From an uncultured eubacterium 1-6 (lineage in GTDB: Bacteria; Bacillota; Clostridia; Lachnospirales; Lachnospiraceae), in the NCBI GenBank assembly GCA_903789595.1, contig CAIFEZ010000001.1:259300-323299 (forward strand): DNA of 64,000 bases. The letters run 5' to 3'. Of this stretch, positions 16,869 to 25,503 are shown piece after piece. The translations under genes and the position numbers were made by a program. Position 1 is the first letter of the stretch; every line of letters starts with the position of its first letter. The notes under the pieces are model-generated. The model did not search any database and was not told the origin of the DNA. It worked only from the letters and a program-made list of their open reading frames with translations.

Positions 16869-17765
16869 ATGTTTATTACATTGTTAAAAACGATTATACT
16901 GGGTATTGTAGAGGGAATTACCGAGTGGCTTCCGATCAGCAGTACCGGCCACCTGATTATCTTCCAGAAGATTCTGAATCTCGGAATGAGCGATGCCTTC
17001 GTCAGCATGTTCGATGTCGTCATCCAGTTCGGCGCGATCATGGCTGTCGTGGTGATCTATTTCAAAAAGCTGTGGCCCTTCCACACATCAAAGAACGCGC
17101 CGGCAAGGACGCAGTTTTCCAAGCCGCAGACCGAAGGCGCCGCCGGAGGCTTTCAGAGATTCGCCGACCGGTATATCTATATGGACAAAATCGTTCTCTG
17201 GCTGAAGATCATTGTCTCAGTCATTCCGGCAATCATCATCGGATTTCCGCTTAACGACTGGATGGATGCGCACCTGTATAATCCGCAGGTGGTATCCGCG
17301 ATGCTTATCATCTACGGTATTCTGTTCATTGTTATTGAAAACCGCAACAAGGACAGAGAACCCAGAGTATCGAAAATCAGCCGGATTTCCTTCAGGGACG
17401 CTCTGATCATCGGAATCTTCCAGTGTCTGGCGATGGTTCCGGGCACCTCCCGTTCCGGTGCCACAATCATCGGCGGCATTCTGATCGGCTTGTCCAGGAC
17501 GACGGCTGCGGAATACACCTTCTATCTCGCGATCCCGACGATGCTGGGCGCTTCCGTGCTGAAGCTCGCAAAGTTCGGTCTTGCCTTCACGGCGATGGAG
17601 ACGGCGGTGCTTCTGCTCGGCTGTGTCGTTTCTTTTGTGGTATCGATCTTTGTCATCAAGTTCCTGATGAGTTATATCCGCAGACATGATTTCAAGGTAT
17701 TCGGCTGGTATCGGATTGTTCTGGGCGCTGTCGTGATCATCCTTGGAATCGCCGGGGTCATCTGA
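16869..17765 (+). CDS. uppP: Undecaprenyl-diphosphatase (bacitracin-resistance protein)
   Basis: Integral membrane phosphatase that recycles undecaprenyl pyrophosphate to the monophosphate for peptidoglycan and wall polymer synthesis. Both family signatures are present: EGITEWLPISSTGHL near the N-terminus and PGTSRSGATIIGG around residue 190. About eight hydrophobic helices. At 298 aa it is a little longer than the usual ~270-285, with a polar insertion after the second helix (KNAPARTQFSKPQTEGAAGG). It appears to be its own unit. Confidence 0.97.
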   Translation: MFITLLKTIILGIVEGITEWLPISSTGHLIIFQKILNLGMSDAFVSMFDVVIQFGAIMAVVVIYFKKLWPFHTSKNAPARTQFSKPQTEGAAGGFQRFADRYIYMDKIVLWLKIIVSVIPAIIIGFPLNDWMDAHLYNPQVVSAMLIIYGILFIVIENRNKDREPRVSKISRISFRDALIIGIFQCLAMVPGTSRSGATIIGGILIGLSRTTAAEYTFYLAIPTMLGASVLKLAKFGLAFTAMETAVLLLGCVVSFVVSIFVIKFLMSYIRRHDFKVFGWYRIVLGAVVIILGIAGVI

Positions 17766-17897
17766 TCCGCAAAAAACAGCGGGATGTATCCGCCCGCCAG
17801 GCGGCAGAGACCGGATTCGTCACACTGACGGGACAGATCCGCAAAGAACGGTTTTTCTCGTTTCCGGAAAGATAAATCAAACATACAGGAGAATGCA

Positions 17898-18377
17898 ATG
17901 TTTCGAAAATATCTCATTACTTTTATCATATCCATGGTTCCGATCGTCGAACTCAGGGGAGCAATTCCCGTCGCGGCAAAGATGGGTGTTCCGCTCCTTC
18001 ACGCGTATATCATCGCGGTAATCGGAAATATGGTGCCGGTGCCCTTTATCTATTTTTTTGCGAGAAAGATTCTGGAATGGGGAGCTGATAAGAAATTCAT
18101 CGGAAGATTTTTTACCTTCTGTCTGGAAAAAGGAAAGAAGGGCGGAGAAAAGCTGAAGGAGAAGGCCGGCAGAGGACTTTTTGCTGCACTGATGATATTC
18201 GTCGGCATCCCGCTTCCGGGTACCGGCGCGTGGACCGGCACACTGGCTGCGAGCCTTTTGGATATGGGCTTTAAGGAGAGCGTCGTGGCAGTCATGCTCG
18301 GCGTTCTGATGGCCGGAGTCATCATGGGACTTGCATCGGCAGGCGTGATCGGAGCGGCGGGGCTCATTGCGGGATGA
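17898..18377 (+). CDS. Small multidrug export-family membrane protein (COG2426)
   Basis: 159 aa hydrophobic protein beginning with the conserved MVPIVELRGAIP segment, followed by PFIYFFARKILEW and GIPLPGTGAWTG. The family name is historical; substrate and direction are not established. It lies 132 nt after uppP in the same direction; a short GC-rich stretch between does not form a convincing terminator, so cotranscription is possible. AGGAG sits before ATG 17898. Confidence 0.85.
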   Translation: MFRKYLITFIISMVPIVELRGAIPVAAKMGVPLLHAYIIAVIGNMVPVPFIYFFARKILEWGADKKFIGRFFTFCLEKGKKGGEKLKEKAGRGLFAALMIFVGIPLPGTGAWTGTLAASLLDMGFKESVVAVMLGVLMAGVIMGLASAGVIGAAGLIAG

Positions 18378-18397
18378 TTCAACGCGGAATTCACACG

Positions 18398-18548
18398 GTT
18401 TTTTACACGCGCTTCGCGTGAGACGATCGTATTCAACTGTATATTTCTTGCGGAGAATTCGTGTCACGTGCGTGAGATAATTCATGTTTGTCTGGATTTT
18501 TTCGCAGAGAATCCGTATCATATGCGCGCGCTCTGAATGCGACGATAC
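18398..18548. repeat. Palindromic intergenic elements with CGCTTCGCG core
   Basis: ACACGCGCTTCGCGTG near 18408 is a near-perfect palindrome of the same core type as those at 52061-52249. CGTATC(..)GATACG at about 18512-18547 encloses GCG repeats. No gene is supported between 18378 and 18586. Confidence 0.5.
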
Positions 18549-18586
18549 GGTATGTGTTATGGTATAGCGATGGGGGATAAAAACAG

Positions 18587-19036
18587 ATGAAATGTCCATA
18601 TTGCAATCAGGAAAATACACGAGTGGTGGATTCCAGACCGGTGGAGGAGGATAACTCTATCCGCCGCCGAAGAGTCTGCGACAAATGCGGCAAGCGGTTT
18701 ACCACCTATGAAAAAATCGAGAATATTCCGGTCATGGTAATCAAGAAGGATATGACGAGGGAACCGTATGACCGGAACAAGCTGTATAAAGGCATCATGC
18801 TCGCCTGCAGGAAACGGGCTGTGTCCGTCAAGCAGATGAATGATATCGTCGATCAGGTGGAAAATGAGATCTACAGCCGTGAGGACAAGGAGATTTCGAG
18901 CCATGAGATCGGTACGATGGTCATGGACAGACTGAAGGACCTGGACCCGGTAGCCTACGTACGATTTGCGTCCGTATACCGTGAATTCAAGGATGTAAAT
19001 ACCTTCATGGAAGAACTCAAGAAACTGCTGAAGTAA
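18587..19036 (+). CDS. nrdR: Transcriptional repressor NrdR
   Basis: Represses ribonucleotide reductase genes in response to (d)ATP. 149 aa, typical length. N-terminal zinc ribbon with Cys pairs CPYC and CDKC, followed by RFTTYE and an ATP-cone domain (VMVIKKDMTREPYDRNKL). No nrd genes are in the window, so targets lie elsewhere. The next gene, a transposase fragment, begins 34 nt later. Confidence 0.97.
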   Translation: MKCPYCNQENTRVVDSRPVEEDNSIRRRRVCDKCGKRFTTYEKIENIPVMVIKKDMTREPYDRNKLYKGIMLACRKRAVSVKQMNDIVDQVENEIYSREDKEISSHEIGTMVMDRLKDLDPVAYVRFASVYREFKDVNTFMEELKKLLK

Positions 19037-19070
19037 GGCGGGTGAAGTGCAGAAGTGAAAGGCGGAAGAG

Positions 19071-19580
19071 ATGGCATTTGTACAGAATACATATCAGCAG
19101 CTCTCGTTTGTCGACTCTTTGAATCATCTCAGCGAGCGGGAGAAGAAGCTGCTGGAGCGTTCCTGGGCGAAACCGTTCGGGGACGATATTTTTCCGAAAA
19201 TTGATGAGAGAAGGTTCGCCGGTTTTTACAGCAACAGGAGTCCCAGACCGAATACGCCGGTGAATATCGTGATCGGCGGCATGCTGCTGGAAGAGCTTCT
19301 GGACATGACCGACGAGGAAATGATCGAGACGCTGAATTTTGACGTTCGCTTTCAGTATGCCCTTCACACGACCGTATATGACAGCCAGCCCTTCAGCACC
19401 AATACCTTCCGGCGATTCCGCGCCAGAAATGATGCCAATACCGAAAAAACAGGGGAGGACCTGCTTCGTTCGTATATGAAGGAGCTGATCGATCTCGTGA
19501 TGAACAGCGCGGATCCGAGGCTCAATCCGCTTCTTAGACGCATCCGGGAAAAACAGAAGGCGGCTGTGAGCACGAAGTGA
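19071..19580 (+). pseudogene. Stand-alone N-terminal domain of an IS1182-type transposase
   Basis: 169 aa matching only the N-terminal DUF772-type domain of IS1182/IS5-like transposases (PRPNTPVNIVIGGMLLEEL, FDVRFQYALHTT, RFRARNDAN). It ends with a natural stop soon after the domain; the DDE catalytic part is absent and the following sequence does not resume it in another frame. No terminal inverted repeats are recognised. It is tucked between nrdR and an aminotransferase. The intact reading frame could mean recent truncation or retention as a DNA-binding protein. Confidence 0.75.
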
Positions 19581-19618
19581 GGAGTCATACGCATCGCACA
19601 AACTGTACAAGCTACGCA

Positions 19619-19647
19619 TTGCAAGAATTGAGCGCAAATGATACAAT
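19619..19647 (+). promoter_or_regulatory. Promoter of the aminotransferase gene
   Basis: TTGCAA (19619-19624), 17-bp spacer, TACAAT (19642-19647), 66 bp before ATG 19713. Confidence 0.65.
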
Positions 19648-19712
19648 ATCTTCTAATCGAATCTGAGAATAACAGCATCTTTTGCTGATATTACACCTGG
19701 GGAGGTACAGTA

Positions 19713-20927
19713 ATGAGACAGTTTCGAAAATCATCAAAGCTGGATAATGTGTTATATGACGTCCGCGGACCGGTTGTAGCAGAGGCTGCGCGCATGGAAG
19801 AGGACGGAAAGAAGATCCTGAAGCTGAATATCGGCAATCCTGCCACCTTTGGTTTCACGGCTCCGGACGAGGTGATCCACGACATGATGAGCAACCTTGC
19901 GGACTGTGAGGGCTATTCCGATTCCAGAGGCCTTTTTTCCGCCAGAAAAGCAATTATGCAGTACTGTCAGCTGAAGAAGATTCCGAATCTGGATATCAAG
20001 AACATCTATACCGGAAACGGCGTCAGCGAGCTGATCAACCTGGCTCTTCAGGCGCTGCTGGAAGATGGGGATGAGATTCTGATTCCCGCTCCGGACTATC
20101 CGCTGTGGACAGCCTGTGCGACACTGGCGGGAGGAAAGGTCGTTCATTACATCTGCGACGAGCAGGCGGACTGGTATCCGGATATCGAGGACATCGAGAA
20201 GAAAGTCACGGATAAGACGAAGGCGATTGTCGTCATAAACCCGAACAATCCGACAGGAGCCGTTTACCCGAAAGAGGTGCTGGAGGAAATTGTCAGGGTG
20301 GCGAGAGAGCATCAGCTCATCATTTTCTGTGACGAGATTTATGACCGTCTTGTCATGGACGGCATCAGCCACACTTCCATCGCTTCTCTGGCTCCGGATC
20401 TGTTCTGCGTCACCTTCTCCGGCCTTTCCAAATCTCACATGATCGCGGGCTTCCGTGTCGGATGGATGGTCTTCTCGGGCAATCTTGAGATGGGAAGAGA
20501 TTATCTGGAGGGCATCAACATGCTGTCCAATATGCGTCTCTGTTCCAATGTTCCGGCACAGTCAATCGTACAGACCGCTCTCGGAGGATACCAGAGTGTC
20601 GAGGAGTATCTGGTGCCTGGAGGAAGAATCTACGAGCAGAGAGAGTGCGTGTACAACCTTCTGAAGGATATTCCGGGCATCAGCGTCGTAAAACCGAAGG
20701 CGGCGTTCTACATTTTCCCGAAGATTGACACAGAGAAATTCAACATTACCGATGACATGAAGTTCGCCTATGATTTCCTGTACCAGAAACAGGTGCTGAT
20801 TGTTCAGGGCACCGGCTTCAACTGGATCGCGCCGGATCATTTCCGGATCGTCTATCTGCCGCACAGAAGGACGCTTCGTTCCGCGTGTGCGAAGCTGGGA
20901 GAATTCCTTCAGTATTACCGTCAGTAA
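19713..20927 (+). CDS. alaA: Pyridoxal-phosphate aminotransferase, AlaA-type alanine transaminase
   Basis: Class I/II fold-type I aminotransferase, probably pyruvate/glutamate to alanine/2-oxoglutarate. 404 aa, normal. The PLP lysine is in FSGLSKSHMIAGFRVGW; the NPNNPTGAVYP and CDEIYDRL segments contact the cofactor. The opening (SKLDNVLYDVRGPVVAEAARMEEDGKKILKLNIGNP, in part) is the AlaA/YfbQ subgroup pattern. GGGGAGGT precedes ATG 19713. It has its own promoter and is followed by citrate synthase after 108 nt. Substrate preference is a family inference. Confidence 0.85.
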   Translation: MRQFRKSSKLDNVLYDVRGPVVAEAARMEEDGKKILKLNIGNPATFGFTAPDEVIHDMMSNLADCEGYSDSRGLFSARKAIMQYCQLKKIPNLDIKNIYTGNGVSELINLALQALLEDGDEILIPAPDYPLWTACATLAGGKVVHYICDEQADWYPDIEDIEKKVTDKTKAIVVINPNNPTGAVYPKEVLEEIVRVAREHQLIIFCDEIYDRLVMDGISHTSIASLAPDLFCVTFSGLSKSHMIAGFRVGWMVFSGNLEMGRDYLEGINMLSNMRLCSNVPAQSIVQTALGGYQSVEEYLVPGGRIYEQRECVYNLLKDIPGISVVKPKAAFYIFPKIDTEKFNITDDMKFAYDFLYQKQVLIVQGTGFNWIAPDHFRIVYLPHRRTLRSACAKLGEFLQYYRQ

Positions 20928-21035
20928 CAGATTTTACCGCGGCGGATGCCTTTCGTCAGGCTTTGTGTAATCGGAGATTGAGAAAGGCCGGGGTATCCGC
21001 TGCCGGAGCAACGACAGAGAACAGGAGTGATGAGG

Positions 21036-22397
21036 ATGAGTTTCCAGACGAAGGTTACACCGGAAATAGAAGAGCTGGCAGAGGAGTGCAAAGAGAATAC
21101 GGGAATCGCCAAAGAGCTCTATGCGGAATATGATGTAAAGAAAGGTCTGCGTGACGTTAACGGACAGGGCGTCCGCGCAGGACTGACCAATATTTCAAAT
21201 ATTGTCTCCTTTAAGAATGTCGACGGGAACCGGGTTCCCTGCCCCGGAGAATTGTATTATCGCGGAATCAACATTCATGATCTGACAGAGGGATTTCTTC
21301 GTGAAAACCGATTCGGGTTTGAGGAAGCGGCGTATCTGCTGCTTTTCGGAAGACTTCCGAAAAAGGAAGAACTGGATGAGTTCTGTGTTCTGTTGGCGAA
21401 TCAGCGTTCTCTTCCGAAGAATTTCGTACGGGATGTCATCATGAAGGCGCCGGCAAAGGATATGATGAACACACTTTCGAGAAGTGTTCTGACGCTTTAT
21501 TATTACGACAGGAACGCAGATGACATTTCACTTCCGAATGTGCTCCGTCAGTGTCTGAATCTGATTGCTGTCTTTCCGATGCTGTCGGTGTACGGTTATC
21601 ATGCCTACAACCACTACATCAAAGGCAAGAGCTTCTATATCCACAATCCGTCTCCGAAGCTGTCCACTGCGGAGAATGTTCTCCTGATGCTCCGCCCGGA
21701 CAAGAAATATTCCGAGCTTGAGGCGAAGGTTCTCGATCTCGCGCTTGTTCTTCACATGGAGCACGGCGGCGGAAACAACTCCACCTTTACAACTCATGTG
21801 GTGACCTCCTCAGGAACAGACACCTATTCGACCATTGCGGCTGCGCTCGGATCCCTGAAGGGCCCGAAGCACGGCGGCGCAAATATCAAGGCTGTCAAAA
21901 TGTTCGCGGATCTGAAGAAGAACGTCAGGGACGTAACCGATGAGGACCAGATCAGAGATTACCTGAAAAAGCTTCTTCACAAGGAAGCTTTTGACAGAAA
22001 GGGCCTGATCTATGGAATGGGGCACGCGGTTTATTCGATCTCCGATCCCCGTGCACAGATTCTGAAATCGTTCGTAGAAAAACTGGCGGATCAGAAGGGC
22101 AGACACAAGGACTATATGATGTACTCGATGGTGGAAAAGCTCGCGCCCGAGGTGATCGCAGAGGAAAGACATATCTACAAGGGCGTCAGCGCGAATGTCG
22201 ATTTTTACAGCGGCTTCGTGTACAGTATGCTGGATCTTCCGCTTGAGCTGTATACACCGATTTTCGCCTGCGCCAGAATCGTCGGATGGAGCGCTCACCG
22301 GCTGGAGGAGCTGATCAACGTAGACAAGATCATTCGTCCTGCCTATATGAACATTTGTCCGACCGGGCAGTATATTCCTCTCGATGAGAGAGAATAA
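21036..22397 (+). CDS. Citrate synthase
   Basis: Condenses oxaloacetate and acetyl-CoA to citrate (a 2-methylcitrate role is possible). About 453 aa. Active-site His residues lie in HMEHGGGNNSTF and GMGHAVYSISDPRA, and the catalytic Asp in NVDFYSGFVY. The N-terminus is longer than in the short bacterial type I enzymes, a form common in Clostridia. Candidate starts are 21030 and 21036; AGGAG at 21023-21027 favours 21036. No aconitase or isocitrate dehydrogenase lies alongside. Confidence 0.93.
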   Translation: MSFQTKVTPEIEELAEECKENTGIAKELYAEYDVKKGLRDVNGQGVRAGLTNISNIVSFKNVDGNRVPCPGELYYRGINIHDLTEGFLRENRFGFEEAAYLLLFGRLPKKEELDEFCVLLANQRSLPKNFVRDVIMKAPAKDMMNTLSRSVLTLYYYDRNADDISLPNVLRQCLNLIAVFPMLSVYGYHAYNHYIKGKSFYIHNPSPKLSTAENVLLMLRPDKKYSELEAKVLDLALVLHMEHGGGNNSTFTTHVVTSSGTDTYSTIAAALGSLKGPKHGGANIKAVKMFADLKKNVRDVTDEDQIRDYLKKLLHKEAFDRKGLIYGMGHAVYSISDPRAQILKSFVEKLADQKGRHKDYMMYSMVEKLAPEVIAEERHIYKGVSANVDFYSGFVYSMLDLPLELYTPIFACARIVGWSAHRLEELINVDKIIRPAYMNICPTGQYIPLDERE

Positions 22398-22435
22398 CAG
22401 CAATACATCACAAACGCAGGGGAAACACAGACAGA

Positions 22436-22981
22436 ATGAAGAACCACGGATTTTTGAAGAAATTTTATCCGGACGAATGGCTGGATTCCGCGTATCAGAT
22501 TGATTTCGGCTCCTGGTACGAAAAAGGGTACCGGGGAGTGACCTTCGATATCGATAATACACTGGTGCCTCACGGCGCCCCTGCGGACGGTCGGGCAATT
22601 GATCTGTTTCATCGGCTTCATGAGATGGGATTCCGGACCTGTCTGATTTCCAACAACCGGAAATCCAGAGTCGCTCCCTTTGCAGCGGATGTCGGATCGG
22701 ATTATCTGTGCATGGCGAACAAGCCTTCTGTGAAGGGCTATTTCAGAGCCTGCGAGATCATTCAGGTACCGGCGGACCGGACCCTCTTCATCGGAGACCA
22801 GCTGTTCACGGATGTCTGGGGAGCCAGACGTGCGGGCATGTACTGCATCCTGGTCAATCCGATCGATCCGAAGGAGGAGATTCAAATTGTGCTGAAGCGT
22901 TTTCTGGAAAAACCGGTTCTGAAGGCATTTGCCCGAGAAAATGGTGAAGAAAAAAATTCCGGTGCCGCTGCCCGCCGGTGA
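22436..22981 (+). CDS. YqeG-family HAD IIIA phosphatase
   Basis: 181 aa HAD hydrolase. Motif I is FDIDNTLVPHG, motif II is in CLISNNRKSR, and motif III/IV in DRTLFIGDQLFTDVWGA. YqeG proteins of Bacillota resemble phosphatidylglycerophosphate phosphatases (Gep4-like), but the physiological substrate here is not established. It starts 38 nt after citrate synthase with AGGGGA ahead, so the two may be cotranscribed. efp follows with its own promoter. Confidence 0.9.
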   Translation: MKNHGFLKKFYPDEWLDSAYQIDFGSWYEKGYRGVTFDIDNTLVPHGAPADGRAIDLFHRLHEMGFRTCLISNNRKSRVAPFAADVGSDYLCMANKPSVKGYFRACEIIQVPADRTLFIGDQLFTDVWGARRAGMYCILVNPIDPKEEIQIVLKRFLEKPVLKAFARENGEEKNSGAAARR

Positions 22982-23047
22982 ATTGTGCAAATGGAATGAG
23001 AGTGTCAAATTGCAAATTGCGTGGCAGATTTCACAGGTAAAAAGTTG

Positions 23048-23076
23048 TTGAAAACCGGGTAGAAATTATATATAAT
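23048..23076 (+). promoter_or_regulatory. Promoter of efp
   Basis: TTGAAA (23048-23053), exactly 17 bp, TATAAT (23071-23076). Near-consensus, as expected for a highly expressed gene. Confidence 0.8.
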
Positions 23077-23132
23077 AAATCACGGTCTATTGCAAAAAAA
23101 TGACACGCAGGTGAATAAGGAGGTAACATCAC

Positions 23133-23696
23133 ATGGCAGATGTAGCAGCTGGTGAGTTTAGAAATGGCATGACCCTTGAAATTGAAGGAAAGGTTTGCCA
23201 GGTAATTGAGTTTCAGCATGTAAAACCGGGTAAGGGAGCAGCTTTCGTCAGAACAAAGCTGAAAGACGTAATCAACGGCGGCGTAGTAGAGAAGACATTC
23301 CGTCCAACCGAGAAATTCCCGGCAGCGAGAATTGACCGTCACGACATGCAGTATCTTTACAATGACGGAGATCTGTATTACTTCATGGATCCTGAGACCT
23401 TTGATCAGGTTGCCGTGAACAACGAGACAGTCGGCGATTCTCTGAAATTCGTAAAGGAGAACGAGGTTGTCAAGCTGAATTCCTACAACGGCAACGTATT
23501 TGCAGTGGAAGCTCCGCTCTTTGTTGAGCTCGAGATCACGGAGACAGAGCCGGGATTTGCAGGCAACACCGCTCAGGGCGCTACAAAGCCGGCCACCGTT
23601 GAGACCGGAGCACAGATCAACGTACCGCTGTTTGTAAACCAGGGCGACAAAGTCCAGATCGATACCAGAACCGGCGAATACCTCAAACGTGTCTGA
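23133..23696 (+). CDS. efp: Translation elongation factor P
   Basis: Binds between the P and E sites and rescues ribosomes stalled on polyproline. 187 aa with the three beta-barrel domains expected of EF-P. The loop that reaches the peptidyl-transferase centre is KPGKGAAF, with Lys34 at the tip, the residue modified in many bacteria. No modification enzyme is seen nearby. AAGGAGGT gives an almost perfect RBS. A double hairpin and T-rich terminator follow. Confidence 0.98.
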   Translation: MADVAAGEFRNGMTLEIEGKVCQVIEFQHVKPGKGAAFVRTKLKDVINGGVVEKTFRPTEKFPAARIDRHDMQYLYNDGDLYYFMDPETFDQVAVNNETVGDSLKFVKENEVVKLNSYNGNVFAVEAPLFVELEITETEPGFAGNTAQGATKPATVETGAQINVPLFVNQGDKVQIDTRTGEYLKRV

Positions 23697-23709
23697 ATTA
23701 AGATAAATA

Positions 23710-23800
23710 GATTCCGAAAGCCGCCCCAGCGGCAGCCGGAATCCTGTCCGCGCGGGCAGATACGCTGCCTGTGCGGAGCTTATCTTTTCTTCTTTTCTTT
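23710..23800 (+). terminator. Terminator after efp (two hairpins)
   Basis: Hairpin one is GATTCCG/CGGAATC (23710-23743). Hairpin two is CCGCGCGGGCAG/CTGCCTGTGCGG (23748-23776), followed by a T-rich tail that merges into the pyrimidine tract. Confidence 0.7.
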
Positions 23801-24149
23801 CTCTTTGCTTTTCTTCTGTCTTCTCAGTTTTTTCTGTTTTCTGTTTTTAAAATTTCATTTGGCTTCTTTTCATTTCTTATCATCATTTTCATTTTCTTTG
23901 TATTTTCTTTTTCTTTTTTTCTTTCTTTTTTCTTTCGGTCCTGCTTATTCGGAAACTCGGAAACCTTCCGAGATCTTTTTCATACAGATACCCGATATAT
24001 TACAGAGTTCGGCAGAGAGTATTCGAAAATCTGCTGAAGCTGTCATTGATATTCAGTTATTATTTATATTTCCATGTCAGGAAATCCCACTATATCAAGA
24101 AATCCCACTATGTCAAGAAATTCCACCACGTCATGAAATCCCACTATGC
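23781..24149. repeat. Long homopyrimidine tract followed by four 18-bp tandem repeats
   Basis: From about 23781 to 23945 the plus strand is almost entirely T and C. At 24078-24149 four copies of an 18-bp unit (CAAGAAATCCCACTATGT) run head to tail. The ORFs over this stretch are low-complexity Phe/Leu/Ser products plus a six-residue repeat and have no RBS, so I do not call a gene. Confidence 0.75.
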
Positions 24150-24268
24150 CATTTATTAAGTTTCATATCAAAAAAATAAGTGATTATTCAGCTTATCCAT
24201 CTAGAGCACCTGCGGTCCTCTCGATGTGCTGAACAGTTACAAAAATAATATATTAAGGAGGAAATTTT

Positions 24269-25153
24269 ATGAGCTACAATGAGTTTGAGCAGCTTCTGGT
24301 GCAGGAAATGAAGGAGGAATCCGAAAATCGTATGGATGTCCGCATCTGCGAAATCCGGAAAAATAACGGAGTCAGGCGAAGAGCGATTGTCCTGGCGGAC
24401 AGCACGGACCGGCCGCAGCCGATGCAGTATCTGGAGGACTATTACAAAATGTGGGAAACCGGAGTTTCTATCCGCCATATTGTGAACCTGATCCTGAAGG
24501 AACGTGAGAAGATGAGCGGTGTATATCAGAAACTGCCCGGCGGTTTTTTCCAGAATTACGAAGAGGTCAGGAAGAATCTTCGCTGTCATCTTGTCAGTGA
24601 GAAGAAAAACAGGGATCTGCTTTGTCAGGTTCCGCATCGAAGATGGATGGATCTGGCAATTACCTGTGTCTACGACATGAGTGAGCCGGATTACCCGGAC
24701 TGCATGATTCAGATTCGGAATGAGCATCTGCAGATCTGGGGCGTCAGCGCAGACCAGATCATGCGGGATGCAATGGAGGCGACCGCGGAAAACAGTGAGA
24801 TTCTGTTTCAGCCGCTGGTCAGCATTCTGGAAGATGATTTGAACTGCAGCGAGGGAGAGATTCCGGAGACGCCGTTGTATCTTCTTACGAATCAGTCCCG
24901 GGTGTACGGGGCTGTGTGTATCGCGCTTCCGGACGTGACAGAACACATCGCGCAAAGCCTGAACAGCGATTACTTCATCATCCCAAGCAGCATTCATGAA
25001 TGCCTGATTCTTCCGGACGACGGGGTCTACCGGACATCAGAGCTGAACCAGATGGTCTGTGATATCAACCGCACAAATGTGGAAGAGCAGGAAGTACTGT
25101 CAGATCATGTGTACCTGTATAAACGGCCCGAGGCGAGAACATATCAGGCATGA
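24269..25153 (+). CDS. DUF5688-family protein
   Basis: 294 aa soluble protein of a family seen mainly in Lachnospiraceae; function unknown. It opens with MSYNEFEQLLVQEM and shows a central RKNNGVRRRAIVL stretch. The C-terminal part (YLLTNQSRVYGAVCIALPDV, FIIPSSIHECLILPD) is the most characteristic. There is no signal peptide, membrane helix or catalytic motif that I recognise. Strong AAGGAGG before ATG 24269. Monocistronic, between a pyrimidine-rich spacer and tRNA-Arg. Confidence 0.8.
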   Translation: MSYNEFEQLLVQEMKEESENRMDVRICEIRKNNGVRRRAIVLADSTDRPQPMQYLEDYYKMWETGVSIRHIVNLILKEREKMSGVYQKLPGGFFQNYEEVRKNLRCHLVSEKKNRDLLCQVPHRRWMDLAITCVYDMSEPDYPDCMIQIRNEHLQIWGVSADQIMRDAMEATAENSEILFQPLVSILEDDLNCSEGEIPETPLYLLTNQSRVYGAVCIALPDVTEHIAQSLNSDYFIIPSSIHECLILPDDGVYRTSELNQMVCDINRTNVEEQEVLSDHVYLYKRPEARTYQA

Positions 25154-25220
25154 CGGGAAGTAAAATATCCCGGGCTTTTGCTGAATGAGTTTAAGAATGA
25201 TAAGCGATACGGCGGGGTTA

Positions 25221-25274
25221 ATATCCCCGTCGAACTGCTTTCGCGATATATCCCCGCCGAACTGATTTCGTGAT
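25221..25274 (+). repeat. Two 27-bp tandem repeats upstream of tRNA-Arg
   Basis: ATATCCCCGTCGAACTGCTTTCGCGAT (25221-25247) is followed directly by a copy with three differences (25248-25274), abutting the tRNA promoter. Confidence 0.8.
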
Positions 25275-25303
25275 TTGACAATCATCAGCCTGTGTGTTAA
25301 AAT
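25275..25303 (+). promoter_or_regulatory. Promoter of tRNA-Arg
   Basis: TTGACA (25275-25280), 17-bp spacer, TAAAAT (25298-25303), 24 bp before the tRNA. Confidence 0.8.
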
Positions 25304-25327
25304 TCTTTTGTTGCGGAAATATGAAAT

Positions 25328-25400
25328 GCGTTTGTAGCTCAGGGGATAGAGCAACGGTTTCCGGTACCGTGTGGCGGGGGTTCGAATCCCTCCAGACGCG
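25328..25400 (+). tRNA. tRNA-Arg (anticodon CCG)
   Basis: 73 nt. Acceptor GCGTTTG/CAGACGC with one G-T pair and discriminator G. Anticodon loop TTCCGGT inside ACGGT/ACCGT gives CCG, reading CGG. T-arm GGGGGTTCGAATCCC. CCA is not encoded. Confidence 0.96.
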
Positions 25401-25410
25401 CGAAGGAACT

Positions 25411-25446
25411 GCCGGATAGATGTCTTGACATTTACCCGGCTTTTCT
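25411..25446 (+). terminator. Terminator after tRNA-Arg
   Basis: GCCGG(..)CCGGC with an inner GATGTC/GACATT pairing, followed by TTTTCTT. Confidence 0.8.
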
Positions 25447-25503
25447 TATACCTGTTAGCGAGATCATGGATACGCGTGCAATCTCACAGGAGGACACTGT
25501 ACT

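Noticed and set aside
23771-24179. Small membrane protein genes rich in Phe/Leu
   Set aside because: They come from translating a T/C tract and an 18-bp repeat, in two overlapping frames, without RBS.
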